From the NCBI GenBank assembly GCA_020635195.1, contig JACKAG010000007.1, positions 62,001 to 126,000 on the forward strand: a DNA stretch of 64,000 bases. The letters run 5' to 3'. This DNA is from Deltaproteobacteria bacterium. Lineage in GTDB: Bacteria; Bdellovibrionota_B; Oligoflexia; Oligoflexales; Bog-1112. Made by a program: the position numbers and the translations under genes. The notes under the pieces are model-generated. The model was not told where the DNA came from. It worked only from the letters and a program-made list of their open reading frames with translations, and ran no database searches. Below are positions 36,043 through 43,675 of the stretch, in pieces (position 1 is the stretch's first letter; each line of letters opens with the position of its first letter).

Positions 36043-36570
36043 TCACCCTCCGAAGCTTTTCAGCTTTGCAAGAGTCTTTGAAGACTGTGCGGAAAAGGGC
36101 TGAAGGCTGTGCCCGTCTGCGCTGCTCTGGGCTATGCTGCGGATAGCCTCTGACAGGACAGAAATCAGATCCTCTCCTGTGGAGGACTGAATGCTGAGAC
36201 TGCCACATTGTAGGATCAGTTTTTCAGCCTTTACTGTGACCGTTCCGTCATTTTTCAGACTGATTTTTGCAGAGATGCCGTCAGAGCCTTTTGAGTAGAG
36301 AACCGTGTCACCCTCTTTAAGGTCTGTGATCTCCTGACTGCCTGCTGCGATCACCACAAGGCTGTCATGACTGCCGCAGCTGATTCCTGTGCAGGGGCTG
36401 CCTGCCGGAGCCTTCGAGGCAAGGCCGAAGTGAGAAAGGATTCTGCTTCTGTCTTTCAGCACATCTCCCCAGACCGTGCGGGCAAGGGAGGGATTATCTT
36501 CCTGATAGTGTGAGATTCTTCCAAAGCTCAGAATACGGCTCAGTTTCTGCCTGATACTGTGGTCCTTCAT
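36043..36570 (-). CDS. Mu gp45-like baseplate spike protein (V-like)
   Basis: The 175-residue protein has the gp45/baseplate V layout: an OB-like N-terminal half (residues 1-85, with SLVVIAAGSQEITDLKEGDTVLY) and a short beta-helix region (SDGISAKISLKNDGTVTVKAEKLILQCG) that forms the trimeric spike. ATG 36570 is chosen because AAAGAGGG lies four bases upstream. The expected upstream neighbour gp44 is a broken gene at 37.4-38.0 kb, separated by an ankyrin gene. Confidence 0.82.
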   Translation of the reverse strand: MKDHSIRQKLSRILSFGRISHYQEDNPSLARTVWGDVLKDRSRILSHFGLASKAPAGSPCTGISCGSHDSLVVIAAGSQEITDLKEGDTVLYSKGSDGISAKISLKNDGTVTVKAEKLILQCGSLSIQSSTGEDLISVLSEAIRSIAQSSADGHSLQPFSAQSSKTLAKLKSFGG

Positions 36571-36856
36571 AAAACCCTCTTTCAACAGGCTGATTTTATG
36601 CACGCAGGGAGAGGGAAGCCAGTAAAAAAGGCTGTTTTTGTGCGTTTGCTGATATCCTTTGCGGCTCAGGGCTTTTAAGGTGGCAGCGGGAAATCCCGGA
36701 GGAGATTCGGGAGCTTAATGGAGAGTTTTTAGAAATTGTTGCGGGATTTTTAGTCTTTTGCTATGTTGCCACAGCTTCCATACGCAGGGATTAAAAGAAA
36801 CTGAGACTCCTTCAGGAAGCAGTAATCTGAAATCATTTAAGAAAAAGGATCACAAC
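36571..36856. other. Gap between gp45-like gene and ankyrin gene
   Basis: About 290 bases with divergent starts on either side. No gene seen. Confidence 0.4.
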
Positions 36857-37423
36857 ATGAGAATCTTATTATCAGTTTTGTTTGTAATTTTAGGCAGCAA
36901 TCTGGCTGTGGGAGCAGAAAATATCCCTCCGCATGAGGGAGATACGCCTCTTATCAGTGCTGCAAAGAATGGTCACCTTGATGCTATCGAGCTGCTTATT
37001 GCAAATGGGGCGAATGTGAATAAGGCTGTCCATTATGGTGCAACCCCCCTCCATTGGGCAGCGACAAGTGGAAACAAAGCTGTTGTGCGGCTTCTCATCG
37101 CAGCTGGTGCGAATGTGAATCAGGCTGACACGCTTTTTGGCGAGACACCCCTCCATAAGGTAGCGGGCAATGAGCAAATAGCTGTTGCAGAGCTTCTCAT
37201 CGCAGCTGGAGCGGATGTAAATAAGGCTGACAGTTCTTGGGGCTGGTCCCCCCTCCATCAGGCAGCGACACGTGGAAACAAAGCTGTTGTGCGGCTTCTC
37301 ATTGAGAAGGGGGCGGATGTGAATAAGGCTAACAATGATGGCAAAACCCCCCTCAGTGAGGCAAAGGAGCGGGGACACACAGAGGTTGCACAACTTCTCA
37401 TCGCTGCCGGAGCAAAAGAATAA
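36857..37423 (+). CDS. Secreted ankyrin-repeat protein inside the phage tail module
   Basis: The 188-residue protein has a signal peptide (MRILLSVLFVILGSNLAVG) almost identical to those of two other ankyrin proteins at 38.3 and 39.0 kb. Five ankyrin repeats follow (DTPLISAAKNGHLDAIELLI, ATPLHWAATSGNKAVVRLLI and so on). ATG 36857 follows AAAAGGATCACAAC; a longer frame from 36758 lacks support. It lies on the opposite strand to the phage genes and separates the broken gp44 gene from gp45, so it was inserted into the module. Ankyrin proteins usually bind proteins; export suggests an extracytoplasmic or host target. Confidence 0.85.
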   Translation: MRILLSVLFVILGSNLAVGAENIPPHEGDTPLISAAKNGHLDAIELLIANGANVNKAVHYGATPLHWAATSGNKAVVRLLIAAGANVNQADTLFGETPLHKVAGNEQIAVAELLIAAGADVNKADSSWGWSPLHQAATRGNKAVVRLLIEKGADVNKANNDGKTPLSEAKERGHTEVAQLLIAAGAKE

Positions 37424-37432
37424 TACCAGCTC

Positions 37433-37984
37433 CTATTCCCACCAGATGTCTTCCTGCTTTTCCGGAAAAAACGGTTTAGCCTGAAGGCTTTCGGCAGGAC
37501 GCAGCTCAAGGCTTGCCGTATGCCCTTCCTTCTCTGAATACTCAAAACTGACTTCCGTAATCAAAAGGCTTTCATCCGTCCGGATGCGCTCACAGTCCAG
37601 CCTGATAAAAGTTCCGCATTCCAGCAGCCTGCCATCCTCTGTACACCAGCCCGGAACCCGGACAGAGTACTGAAAGGCTTCGGCCTGCCTGCTGCTTCTC
37701 TCCCAGGCTGCCATGGCCTCACAGTCCTCCTTTGTGGCCACTCCGTCATGAAAGAGCCTCAGACTGTGGCCTTTTTGGGATGCTCTGCCCGGACTTCCCC
37801 ACGGACAGGCGTCAGACCCTCCTCCGTCTCCTGATGGGCACGGACAGAATAGACGGCAAAAAGACCGCTGTAGTCGATGCTCTTTGTGGTTGTGGCTGAG
37901 ATCAGATTTTTCCCCTGAACAAGGCTGCCACAGAGCTTCTGTTCTTCCGGAGCCTTTCCGGCAAAGAGATGACCGTCAGGACAG
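37433..37984 (-). pseudogene. Mu gp44-like baseplate hub gene, broken
   Basis: Two frames carry one protein: QGKNLISATTTKSIDYSGLFAVYSV and TPVRGEVRAEHPKKATV in the first, with a stop at 37759-37761, and RLFHDGVATKEDCEAMAAWE, VRVPGWCTEDGRLLECGTFI, LLITEVSFEYSEKEGHTASLEL in the second. This matches the C-terminal half of gp44 (hub protein P), with a frameshift near 37760 and the N-terminal half missing. It would be the gene before gp45 in an intact Mu-like tail. Confidence 0.72.
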
Positions 37985-37987
37985 CCC

Positions 37988-38176
37988 CTAAATTGGTGGC
38001 TTTGGGCTGATTAGTGCCGGAATGGGGTGATTACCTACATAGGATCTGCCCTTGTTTCCCTTAAGTTTCATGTGGCGTTCCCGCTCCATGATCCTCGCAC
38101 CTTCTCTGTGGGCAGCAGAGATCGCCTCATTCATCGAGGTTCTGGTAGCTTTTCTGATGTCTTTTGACATCTTCAA
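37988..38176 (-). pseudogene. N-terminal fragment of a phage tail-type gene
   Basis: A 62-residue frame starts KDIRKATRTSMNEAISAAHREGARIM, which looks like the N-terminus of a phage minor tail protein (Z-like). It abuts the broken gp44 gene, so a deletion probably joined the two. Identification is tentative. Confidence 0.4.
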
Positions 38177-38346
38177 ACGAAAAGCTGACTCGTATCATCC
38201 TCTGTCCTGTGAGTGTGTGGGCCACCCGATTTACGGTACATGCTCATAATAAACAGAAAGGCTGCGAAAGCAAAGCTTTTTCTGCAGTTTTATTGCGTTT
38301 GGTCATGTTTTTTGCGTTTGGATGGTAAAGAACAGAGAGCAGGAGC

Positions 38347-38799
38347 TTATTTTGTTGCTCCAGCAGCTTTCAGAAGCTCTACGATAGCTCTGTGCCCCTC
38401 CTTCGTTGCCCAATAGAGTGGGGTATCGCCCCAATCGGTAACCTTATTCACATCCGCACCATACTGAATGAGAAGCTCTGCAACCTCTTTGTCCCCATTC
38501 ACCGCTGCCCAATAAAGGGGGGAAGATCCATACTTGTTAGCCTCATCCACCTTTGCTCCATACTGGATGAGAAGCTTTACAACAGCGCTGTGCCTCTTGT
38601 TCGCTGCCCAATAAAGGGGGGTATCGCCATTATTGTCAGCCTTATCGATATCCGCTCCACTCTCAAGGAGCAACTCCACAGCTTCAGGATGACCATTCCT
38701 TGCAGCAGCGATAAGAGGCGTATCACTTGGGTAGAGCCACATTCCCATAGCCAGATTGCTGCCTAAAAGCATAAACAAAACTGATAATAAGATTCTCAT
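38347..38799 (-). CDS. Secreted ankyrin-repeat protein (150 residues)
   Basis: A signal peptide (MRILLSVLFMLLGSNLAMG) precedes four ankyrin repeats (DTPLIAAARNGHPEAVELLLE, DTPLYWAANKRHSAVVKLLIQ, SSPLYWAAVNGDKEVAELLIQ, DTPLYWATKEGHRAIVELLK). The upstream DNA (38800-38910) closely resembles that of the next ankyrin gene, so they are duplicated with their promoters. Confidence 0.85.
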   Translation of the reverse strand: MRILLSVLFMLLGSNLAMGMWLYPSDTPLIAAARNGHPEAVELLLESGADIDKADNNGDTPLYWAANKRHSAVVKLLIQYGAKVDEANKYGSSPLYWAAVNGDKEVAELLIQYGADVNKVTDWGDTPLYWATKEGHRAIVELLKAAGATK

Positions 38800-38996
38800 G
38801 TTGTGATCCTTTTCCTGATCCGATGACCTGTCAGATGAAATCCTGTGTGTACAAGACTCAGGAAGGTATCAAAAAGCAGGAAAAGTCTCAACGATTACCA
38901 AAAATCTCACCATCAACAGCCCGAACATCCTCCGGGATTTTTCAGCGTCTGGAGAGAGAAAAACAGGCTATCGAAGGGGTATGAGCAGACTTGCGA

Positions 38997-40091
38997 CTAC
39001 ATGACGGAACATTTGCATCCAGATTTATCTTTTTTCACATCCGCTCCAGCTGCGATGAGAAGTTCTGCAACAGCTCTATGCCCCAGAATCGCTCTCCTCC
39101 AGAGGGGAGTCCTGCCATCATTGTCAGCCTGATTCACATCCGCTCCAGCCTGAATGAGAAGCTCTGCAACAGCTCTGTGCCCCAGAATCGCTATCCTCCA
39201 GAGGGGAGTCTTGCCATCATTGTCAGCCTTATTCACATCCGCTCCAGCCTGAATGAGAAGCCCTGCGAGATCTTTGTCCCCGTTCCACGCTGCTTCACAG
39301 AGGGGAGTCTTGCCATCATTGTCAGCCTTATTCACATCCGCCCCATTATCGATGAGAAGCTCTGCAACGGCTCTGTACCCCAGAATCGCTGTCCACCAGA
39401 GGGGAGTCTTGCCATCATTGTCAGCCTTATTCACATCCGCTCCAGCCTGAATAAGAAGCCCTGCAAGATCTTTGTCCCCGTTCCACGCTGCCACATAGAG
39501 GGGGGTCTTGCCATCATTGTCAGCCTTATTCACATCCGCTCCAGCCTGAATAAGAAGCCCTGCAAGATCTTTGTCCCCGTTCCACGCTGCCACATAGAGG
39601 GGGGTCTTGCCATCATTGTCAGCCTTATTCACATCCGCTCCAGCCTGAATAAGAAGCCCTGCAAGATCTTTGTCCCCGTTCCACGCTGCCACATAGAGGG
39701 GGGTCTTGCCATCATTGTCAGCCTTATTCACATCCGCTCCAGCCTGAATGAGAAGCTCTGCAACAGCTCTGCGCCCCAGAATCGCTGTCCGCCAGAGGGG
39801 AGTCTCGCCATCCTCGTCAGCCTTATTCACATCCGCTCCAGCCTGAATGAGAAGCTCTGCAACAGCTCTGTGCCCATTCGACGCTGCCAAATAGAGGGGA
39901 GTATTGCCATTATTTTTAGCCTTATTCACATCCGCTCCTTGCTCAAGAAGCAAGCCCACAGCCTCAAGATGACCATTCTGTGCAGCAATGACGAGAGGCG
40001 TCTCTCCCGGTCTGGATGGTATGGGACTTGCTGCCCCCACAGCCAGATTACTGCCTAAAAGCATAAACAGAACTGATAATAAGACTCTCAT
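38997..40091 (-). CDS. Secreted ankyrin-repeat protein with expanding repeat array
   Basis: The 364-residue protein has the signal peptide MRVLLSVLFMLLGSNLAVG and about ten 33-residue ankyrin repeats (consensus ADNDGKTPLYVAAWNGDKDL). Three of them, encoded at 39425-39721, are identical at the DNA level, so the array has expanded recently. The last repeat ends in VKKDKSGCKCSVM, in which a final Cys pair is odd: CKCSVM resembles a eukaryotic CaaX prenylation signal (C-x-x-x at the end: CSVM). The upstream DNA is shared with the 38.3-kb gene. Confidence 0.88.
   Translation of the reverse strand: MRVLLSVLFMLLGSNLAVGAASPIPSRPGETPLVIAAQNGHLEAVGLLLEQGADVNKAKNNGNTPLYLAASNGHRAVAELLIQAGADVNKADEDGETPLWRTAILGRRAVAELLIQAGADVNKADNDGKTPLYVAAWNGDKDLAGLLIQAGADVNKADNDGKTPLYVAAWNGDKDLAGLLIQAGADVNKADNDGKTPLYVAAWNGDKDLAGLLIQAGADVNKADNDGKTPLWWTAILGYRAVAELLIDNGADVNKADNDGKTPLCEAAWNGDKDLAGLLIQAGADVNKADNDGKTPLWRIAILGHRAVAELLIQAGADVNQADNDGRTPLWRRAILGHRAVAELLIAAGADVKKDKSGCKCSVM
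39425..39721 (-). repeat. Three identical 99-bp ankyrin-coding repeats
   Basis: Units at 39425, 39524 and 39623 are identical over 99 bases, each encoding one 33-residue ankyrin repeat. Flanking units are similar but diverged. Confidence 0.95.
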
Positions 40092-40203
40092 GCTATAATC
40101 CTTCTCCTGATCAGATGACCTGTCAGAGGAAATCCTGCACTTACAAGTTCCAGAAAGGTATCAAAAAGCAGGAAAAGTCTCAACGACTCCTGAAATACCA
40201 CTC

Positions 40204-40701
40204 TCACGCAGCTCCACGGACGTGGACATCCAGATTCATACCACATCTGCGCAGATCATCACGGATACGCAGCTCCAGAAGGGATGTCATTGGGCAGTCC
40301 AGAACTTCTGCAAGTTCCGCAAGAATCCTGAAATCAGGAGGTGCATTGCCCCTCTTAATCTTCTGCAACTGATAAACAGACAGACCAAGACGCTGAGATA
40401 ATTTCGACTCATTCATCTTCCGAAGTCTGCTCAGGGCAAGGATCGTTCCGCCTAATGTGGCACCATAGTCTTTGAGATTCTTAAGGCAGATATCAGCACC
40501 TTTGTCTTTCTGAGATTTCAGAAGGATGATGGCCTTCTGAACCGCTCTGACATGCCTCTTCCTTGGATTTATCGTGTTTCCGGACTTTCCGCAGCTGATA
40601 TTGCAGGGATGCAGACCAGCTAGAATAAAGGCGTCCGACAGCCGGACTCTTGCCACATATGCACGAAGCCGGAGATTTTCCAGATATTCAGGGCCTGTCA
40701 T
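40204..40701 (-). CDS. XRE-family HTH regulator of the prophage
   Basis: The 165-residue protein has an XRE helix-turn-helix (ALSRLRKMNESKLSQRLGLSVYQLQKIKRG at about residues 88-118) followed by a LAELAEVLDCPMTSLLEL helix. The N-terminal 80 residues contain a helical region of unknown role. ATG 40701 lies after GGAAGACAGA; it overlaps the upstream small gene by 14 bases. It may be a phage repressor or a middle regulator. Confidence 0.68.
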   Translation of the reverse strand: MTGPEYLENLRLRAYVARVRLSDAFILAGLHPCNISCGKSGNTINPRKRHVRAVQKAIILLKSQKDKGADICLKNLKDYGATLGGTILALSRLRKMNESKLSQRLGLSVYQLQKIKRGNAPPDFRILAELAEVLDCPMTSLLELRIRDDLRRCGMNLDVHVRGAA

Positions 40702-40852
40702 TTCTGTCTTCCATCCGGTAAAGGATCGTCCTGAGAAGTTCCTCTGTCCACCTCTGACCTTCCACAATCTGCTGGATTTCATGATAAAGAATGAAGATCA
40801 CAGCAGAGATCAGGGCGCCGATCAGCTTGTTATCCAGATCCTCAATCTTCAT
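40688..40852 (-). CDS. Small single-pass membrane protein in the prophage
   Basis: The 54-residue product begins MKIEDLDNKLIGALISAVIFILYHEIQQI, so it has one hydrophobic segment (LIGALISAVIFILY). It starts five bases after the stop of the primase remnant and overlaps the regulator. It could be a small phage lysis or exclusion protein, but nothing proves it. Confidence 0.4.
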   Translation of the reverse strand: MKIEDLDNKLIGALISAVIFILYHEIQQIVEGQRWTEELLRTILYRMEDRNDRP

Positions 40853-40856
40853 CTGC

Positions 40857-41545
40857 CTATCCGCCAAGGAGCCAGAGAAAGGAATCCAGCTCCATGCAGA
40901 CATGAAAGGGTGAGCGGTTACGTCTGAAAACAGCCACGGGCCTGTAGCCGCTTTTTGCCGCATGGCGTCTGGCCTGCTGCATTGTTTCCCAGATATTCAG
41001 CCGTTCTCTGTTTTTCATCTCGAAGGAAAAGGGCAACACTTCCCTGACTCTCGGGCTCTGTAGGTAATCAATCAGCTGAAAAGCATAGTCTGCAGCTTTG
41101 TCTTTCTCCCGAACAACTGAGTTCTTTGCTCTTCCCGTCAGCTGCTTTCTGACTTCCTCTGCTCCCCGATGCATCAGAGGTCGCTGAAGTCCTCGGGCTT
41201 TGCCCCTTCCGGAAGGCTGAAAAGTCCGCTTTTCGTACCCTGATCCCGTATTTTCTGGAGATCTCCAGAGCGGCCAGAATGCCCGGGTTTCCCTTTTCAG
41301 GATCATGACAGTCATCATCTGCGGCAACGGTGATCTGATGAAGGGCAAAATTCCTCAGCAGAAAAGAGATGATTTTTTTTCATCCCATCGCAGTCCATTC
41401 CACAGTAAACCATTCGTCCTGTCGCAAGGTTGATGCTTACGTCATCTGCCCAGCCTTCACAGACCAGAATCTGATCCGTGTTTTCTGTGATCTCTCCTGC
41501 CAGAAAAAACGAGCCTTCCGGAGACTTTCTGTCGACGCCATAGTT
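40857..41545 (-). pseudogene. Broken phage primase (Toprim) gene
   Basis: Fragments in different frames make up a Toprim domain: ILVCEGWADDVSINLATG, then HQITVAADDDCHDPEKGNPGILAALEISRKYG, then AKPEDFSDL and MHRGAEEVRKQL. The first frameshift is at a run of eight T (41373-41380). Two more shifts lie at about 41200. The downstream part ends WETMQQARRHAAKSGYRPVAVFRRNRSPFHVCMELDSF, a different phage domain that may be fused. It is not likely to be functional. Confidence 0.62.
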
Positions 41546-41554
41546 GAACTTTTA

Positions 41555-41834
41555 TAGAAGACCTAGAGTTCTTCATTGCAGATAAAGCATATGATGCAAA
41601 AGCAAGAGTCCGGGATGTCTTGAAAGCAAAAGGTATTGCTGCTGTTATTCCTTCGAAAAAAAATCGGAAAGTCAAACATAGCTACGACAAAAATCTGTAT
41701 AAATCAAGGCATCTGATCGAAAACTTTTTGAGAAATTGAAACAATATCAGGCAATCGCGACTCGTTATGACAATTTTTAGGAGCAATACATCTGGCTGCA
41801 TCTGTCATTTGGCTTAACTGACGACAGACCCTAA
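41555..41834 (+). pseudogene. C-terminal remnant of an IS5-family transposase
   Basis: The frame reads ADKAYDAKARVRDVLKAKG, IPSKKNRKVKHSYDKNLYK and SRHLIENFLRN before a stop; this is the conserved end of IS5-type transposases (DKxYD, IPxKxNRK, RHxIENFF). The next bases, in other frames, encode the expected last helices. The end GACGACAGACCCTAA is shared with a fragment at 60897-60945. Only the C-terminal third is present. Confidence 0.75.
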
Positions 41835-42367
41835 TATGTCGGTGTCAGAAAATATAGTTCTTCTGTTAAGCGACAAGACTCTTTATATTGCCTTTGAAAT
41901 TCTTTATATTCCCTACGGATCGTTTTCACCATTTCTTCTGGCTGATTTTGATATCTGGCACAGGCAAGAGCTGCTTTAAGCTCATCCAAGCTAGTCAGAG
42001 CTCCATTCTGGAGCAAAAGACTGACAATGTCCACATACCCAAACCCTATAGCCATCAGAACGGGAGAAGCCCAGCTGCAAGCGGCCCCCTGACAATGAAC
42101 ATCTGCACCAGCTTCAAGAAGCTTCTCAACGAGCTCCAGATCACCCCGGCAGCTTGCGATCCGAAGGGGAGTCATACCATTCTGATCTGGTCTGTCCACA
42201 TCGGCCCCAGAACTGACAAGATCCTGCACAGCCTCCACATCACCGAGTGCTATAGGTAACGCGAGAAGACTGTATCCTGATTCTTGTAAAAAATATGGCT
42301 GTGCCTTCAGAAGCAGAGATCCACTACAAACAGAAATAAACATAAGAAAAGAAAATGACAGCTTCAT
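41831..42367 (-). CDS. Secreted ankyrin-repeat protein with coiled-coil tail
   Basis: The 178-residue protein has a different signal peptide from the other ankyrin proteins (FSFLMFISVCSGSLLLKAQP). Three ankyrin repeats follow (SLLALPIALGDVEAVQDLV, MTPLRIASCRGDLELVEKLLE, ASPVLMAIGFGYVDIVSLLLQ), then a charged helical tail (EEMVKTIRREYKEFQRQYKE). Its stop overlaps the end of the IS5 remnant. It looks complete. Confidence 0.8.
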   Translation of the reverse strand: MKLSFSFLMFISVCSGSLLLKAQPYFLQESGYSLLALPIALGDVEAVQDLVSSGADVDRPDQNGMTPLRIASCRGDLELVEKLLEAGADVHCQGAACSWASPVLMAIGFGYVDIVSLLLQNGALTSLDELKAALACARYQNQPEEMVKTIRREYKEFQRQYKESCRLTEELYFLTPTY

Positions 42368-42933
42368 ATTGAACCCCTTTATTGGGAACGGACGACTTCC
42401 TCTTAATTACTGAGAATGTGCCAAAAAGAACGATTCTTCCCGACACAAGAAGAACAGCAAGGTACCCAAGATCATAAGCAAAGAAAACTGAAAACAATAA
42501 CGCCATCACAAAATAAGGCCTGATGGCACAAGAAACTCAGACAACAACAGCTGACTTAGGGGAAAAATACAGTTTTACAAAAACACAATAAAGATCACTC
42601 TGACTGACAAAAAAACAAAAATACTGGTTATGGGAACCATTTGTCAAATGCCGCAACCAGCTGAGTGTGCAGCATCTTATATGGCATCAGTCCTTCAGCA
42701 GAGATTTTTTTTGATCTTCTTATGCAACGCATGAACATTTTGCGCTCTCCCGACACATCAACTTTCAGGTTAGTCCATGTTGCGCAGAAAAGTGGGCAGG
42801 CATCTGCCGAAGGAAGGTTTTACGACATTTTCCCAGGGTATTTCTGATAATATTTGATATTATGAGATATTCGGACAAAAGACCTCGCCAGAATGGCTAT
42901 GCCCGCGCTATGCGCTATGATGTCACACAGCCT
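42368..42933. other. Gap between ankyrin gene and exported pair
   Basis: About 560 bases, AT-rich. A short plus-strand frame from 42863 (MRYSDKRPRQNGYARAMRYDV) runs into the convergent gene and is not convincing. Nothing else was seen. Confidence 0.4.
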
Positions 42934-43671
42934 TTAAGCTTCAGAGGAAGCTCCGGAAAAAACACCCCCTCTGATTGAATAAAAAAAGTCCATAGGTTGA
43001 AGCCAAAGCGGAGCCATTATCCCCCATAGCCCCTTGCTGCCTGACGTATAAAGATGATTCTGACGAATCATCGTCAGAATCAAAGGACTCAAGAGCTCCG
43101 TTACATCTGAATCATTGTTGCGAACTTTGCGCTTCACATCAAAGGAACGAACCTGAATAACGCCATCATTCAAGAGATAATGAGGCTTCTCAGAGGGAAG
43201 TAAATATCTCAACATTTTTGCTTTAATCGTCGATTTAATGTCCTCTGCTTGTATGATAGGCACAACCTCACAACCACCGCTGCTTTCTAAAAAGCGGACA
43301 ATACCCCGACTCTGCGGAAAACCAAAATTGTAGACTTCCGGAATCCAGACCCGATCATTTTGACAATACCTGAGCTGCAGCATCTGGTGACGCAGAGGAG
43401 TCTCGGTGCGAGCTGGTTTTAGTGGTGTCAGATCAGCTGGAATCAACACGATATGATCAAAACTTTTCTCTAAAAGCCCGTCGACAATACTTTCGTAATC
43501 TTTGGTGAGAGGATCAAAAGTGGCAAGTATTACACCAACCCGAATCGGCTCTTTATTGTTTACATCTGTAATCCAGCTTTCTCTTGTCAACGTATTTCCA
43601 AAGACAACAAATGAACGTAAAGCTGAAGAGCAAAATAACAAACTTATTATGAACACCCTCAGAAAGCGCAT
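42934..43671 (-). CDS. Exported protein with nucleotidylyltransferase (NMNAT/NadD-like) fold
   Basis: The 245-residue protein begins with a signal peptide (VFIISLLFCSSALRSFVVFG). The mature part opens with IRVGVILATFDPLTKDYESIV, similar to GGTFDPxHxGH of nicotinate-mononucleotide adenylyltransferases but with the HxGH histidines replaced (LTKDYE). VLIPADLTPLKPARTETPLRHQMLQL matches the family's next segment (substrate loop). The usual ISSTxIR motif near the end is not visible. So the fold is recognisable but activity may be lost or changed. ATG 43671 starts two bases after the stop of the upstream gene, with AAGGA seven bases before it. The export of such an enzyme is unusual. Confidence 0.65.
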   Translation of the reverse strand: MRFLRVFIISLLFCSSALRSFVVFGNTLTRESWITDVNNKEPIRVGVILATFDPLTKDYESIVDGLLEKSFDHIVLIPADLTPLKPARTETPLRHQMLQLRYCQNDRVWIPEVYNFGFPQSRGIVRFLESSGGCEVVPIIQAEDIKSTIKAKMLRYLLPSEKPHYLLNDGVIQVRSFDVKRKVRNNDSDVTELLSPLILTMIRQNHLYTSGSKGLWGIMAPLWLQPMDFFYSIRGGVFSGASSEA

Positions 43672-43675
43672 CACT

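Noticed and set aside
38991..40058. Long plus-strand open frame (355 codons) opposite the large ankyrin gene
   Set aside because: It is the antisense of the repetitive ankyrin array; its own repeats mirror the 99-bp units and the sense strand has a signal peptide and perfect ankyrin consensus.
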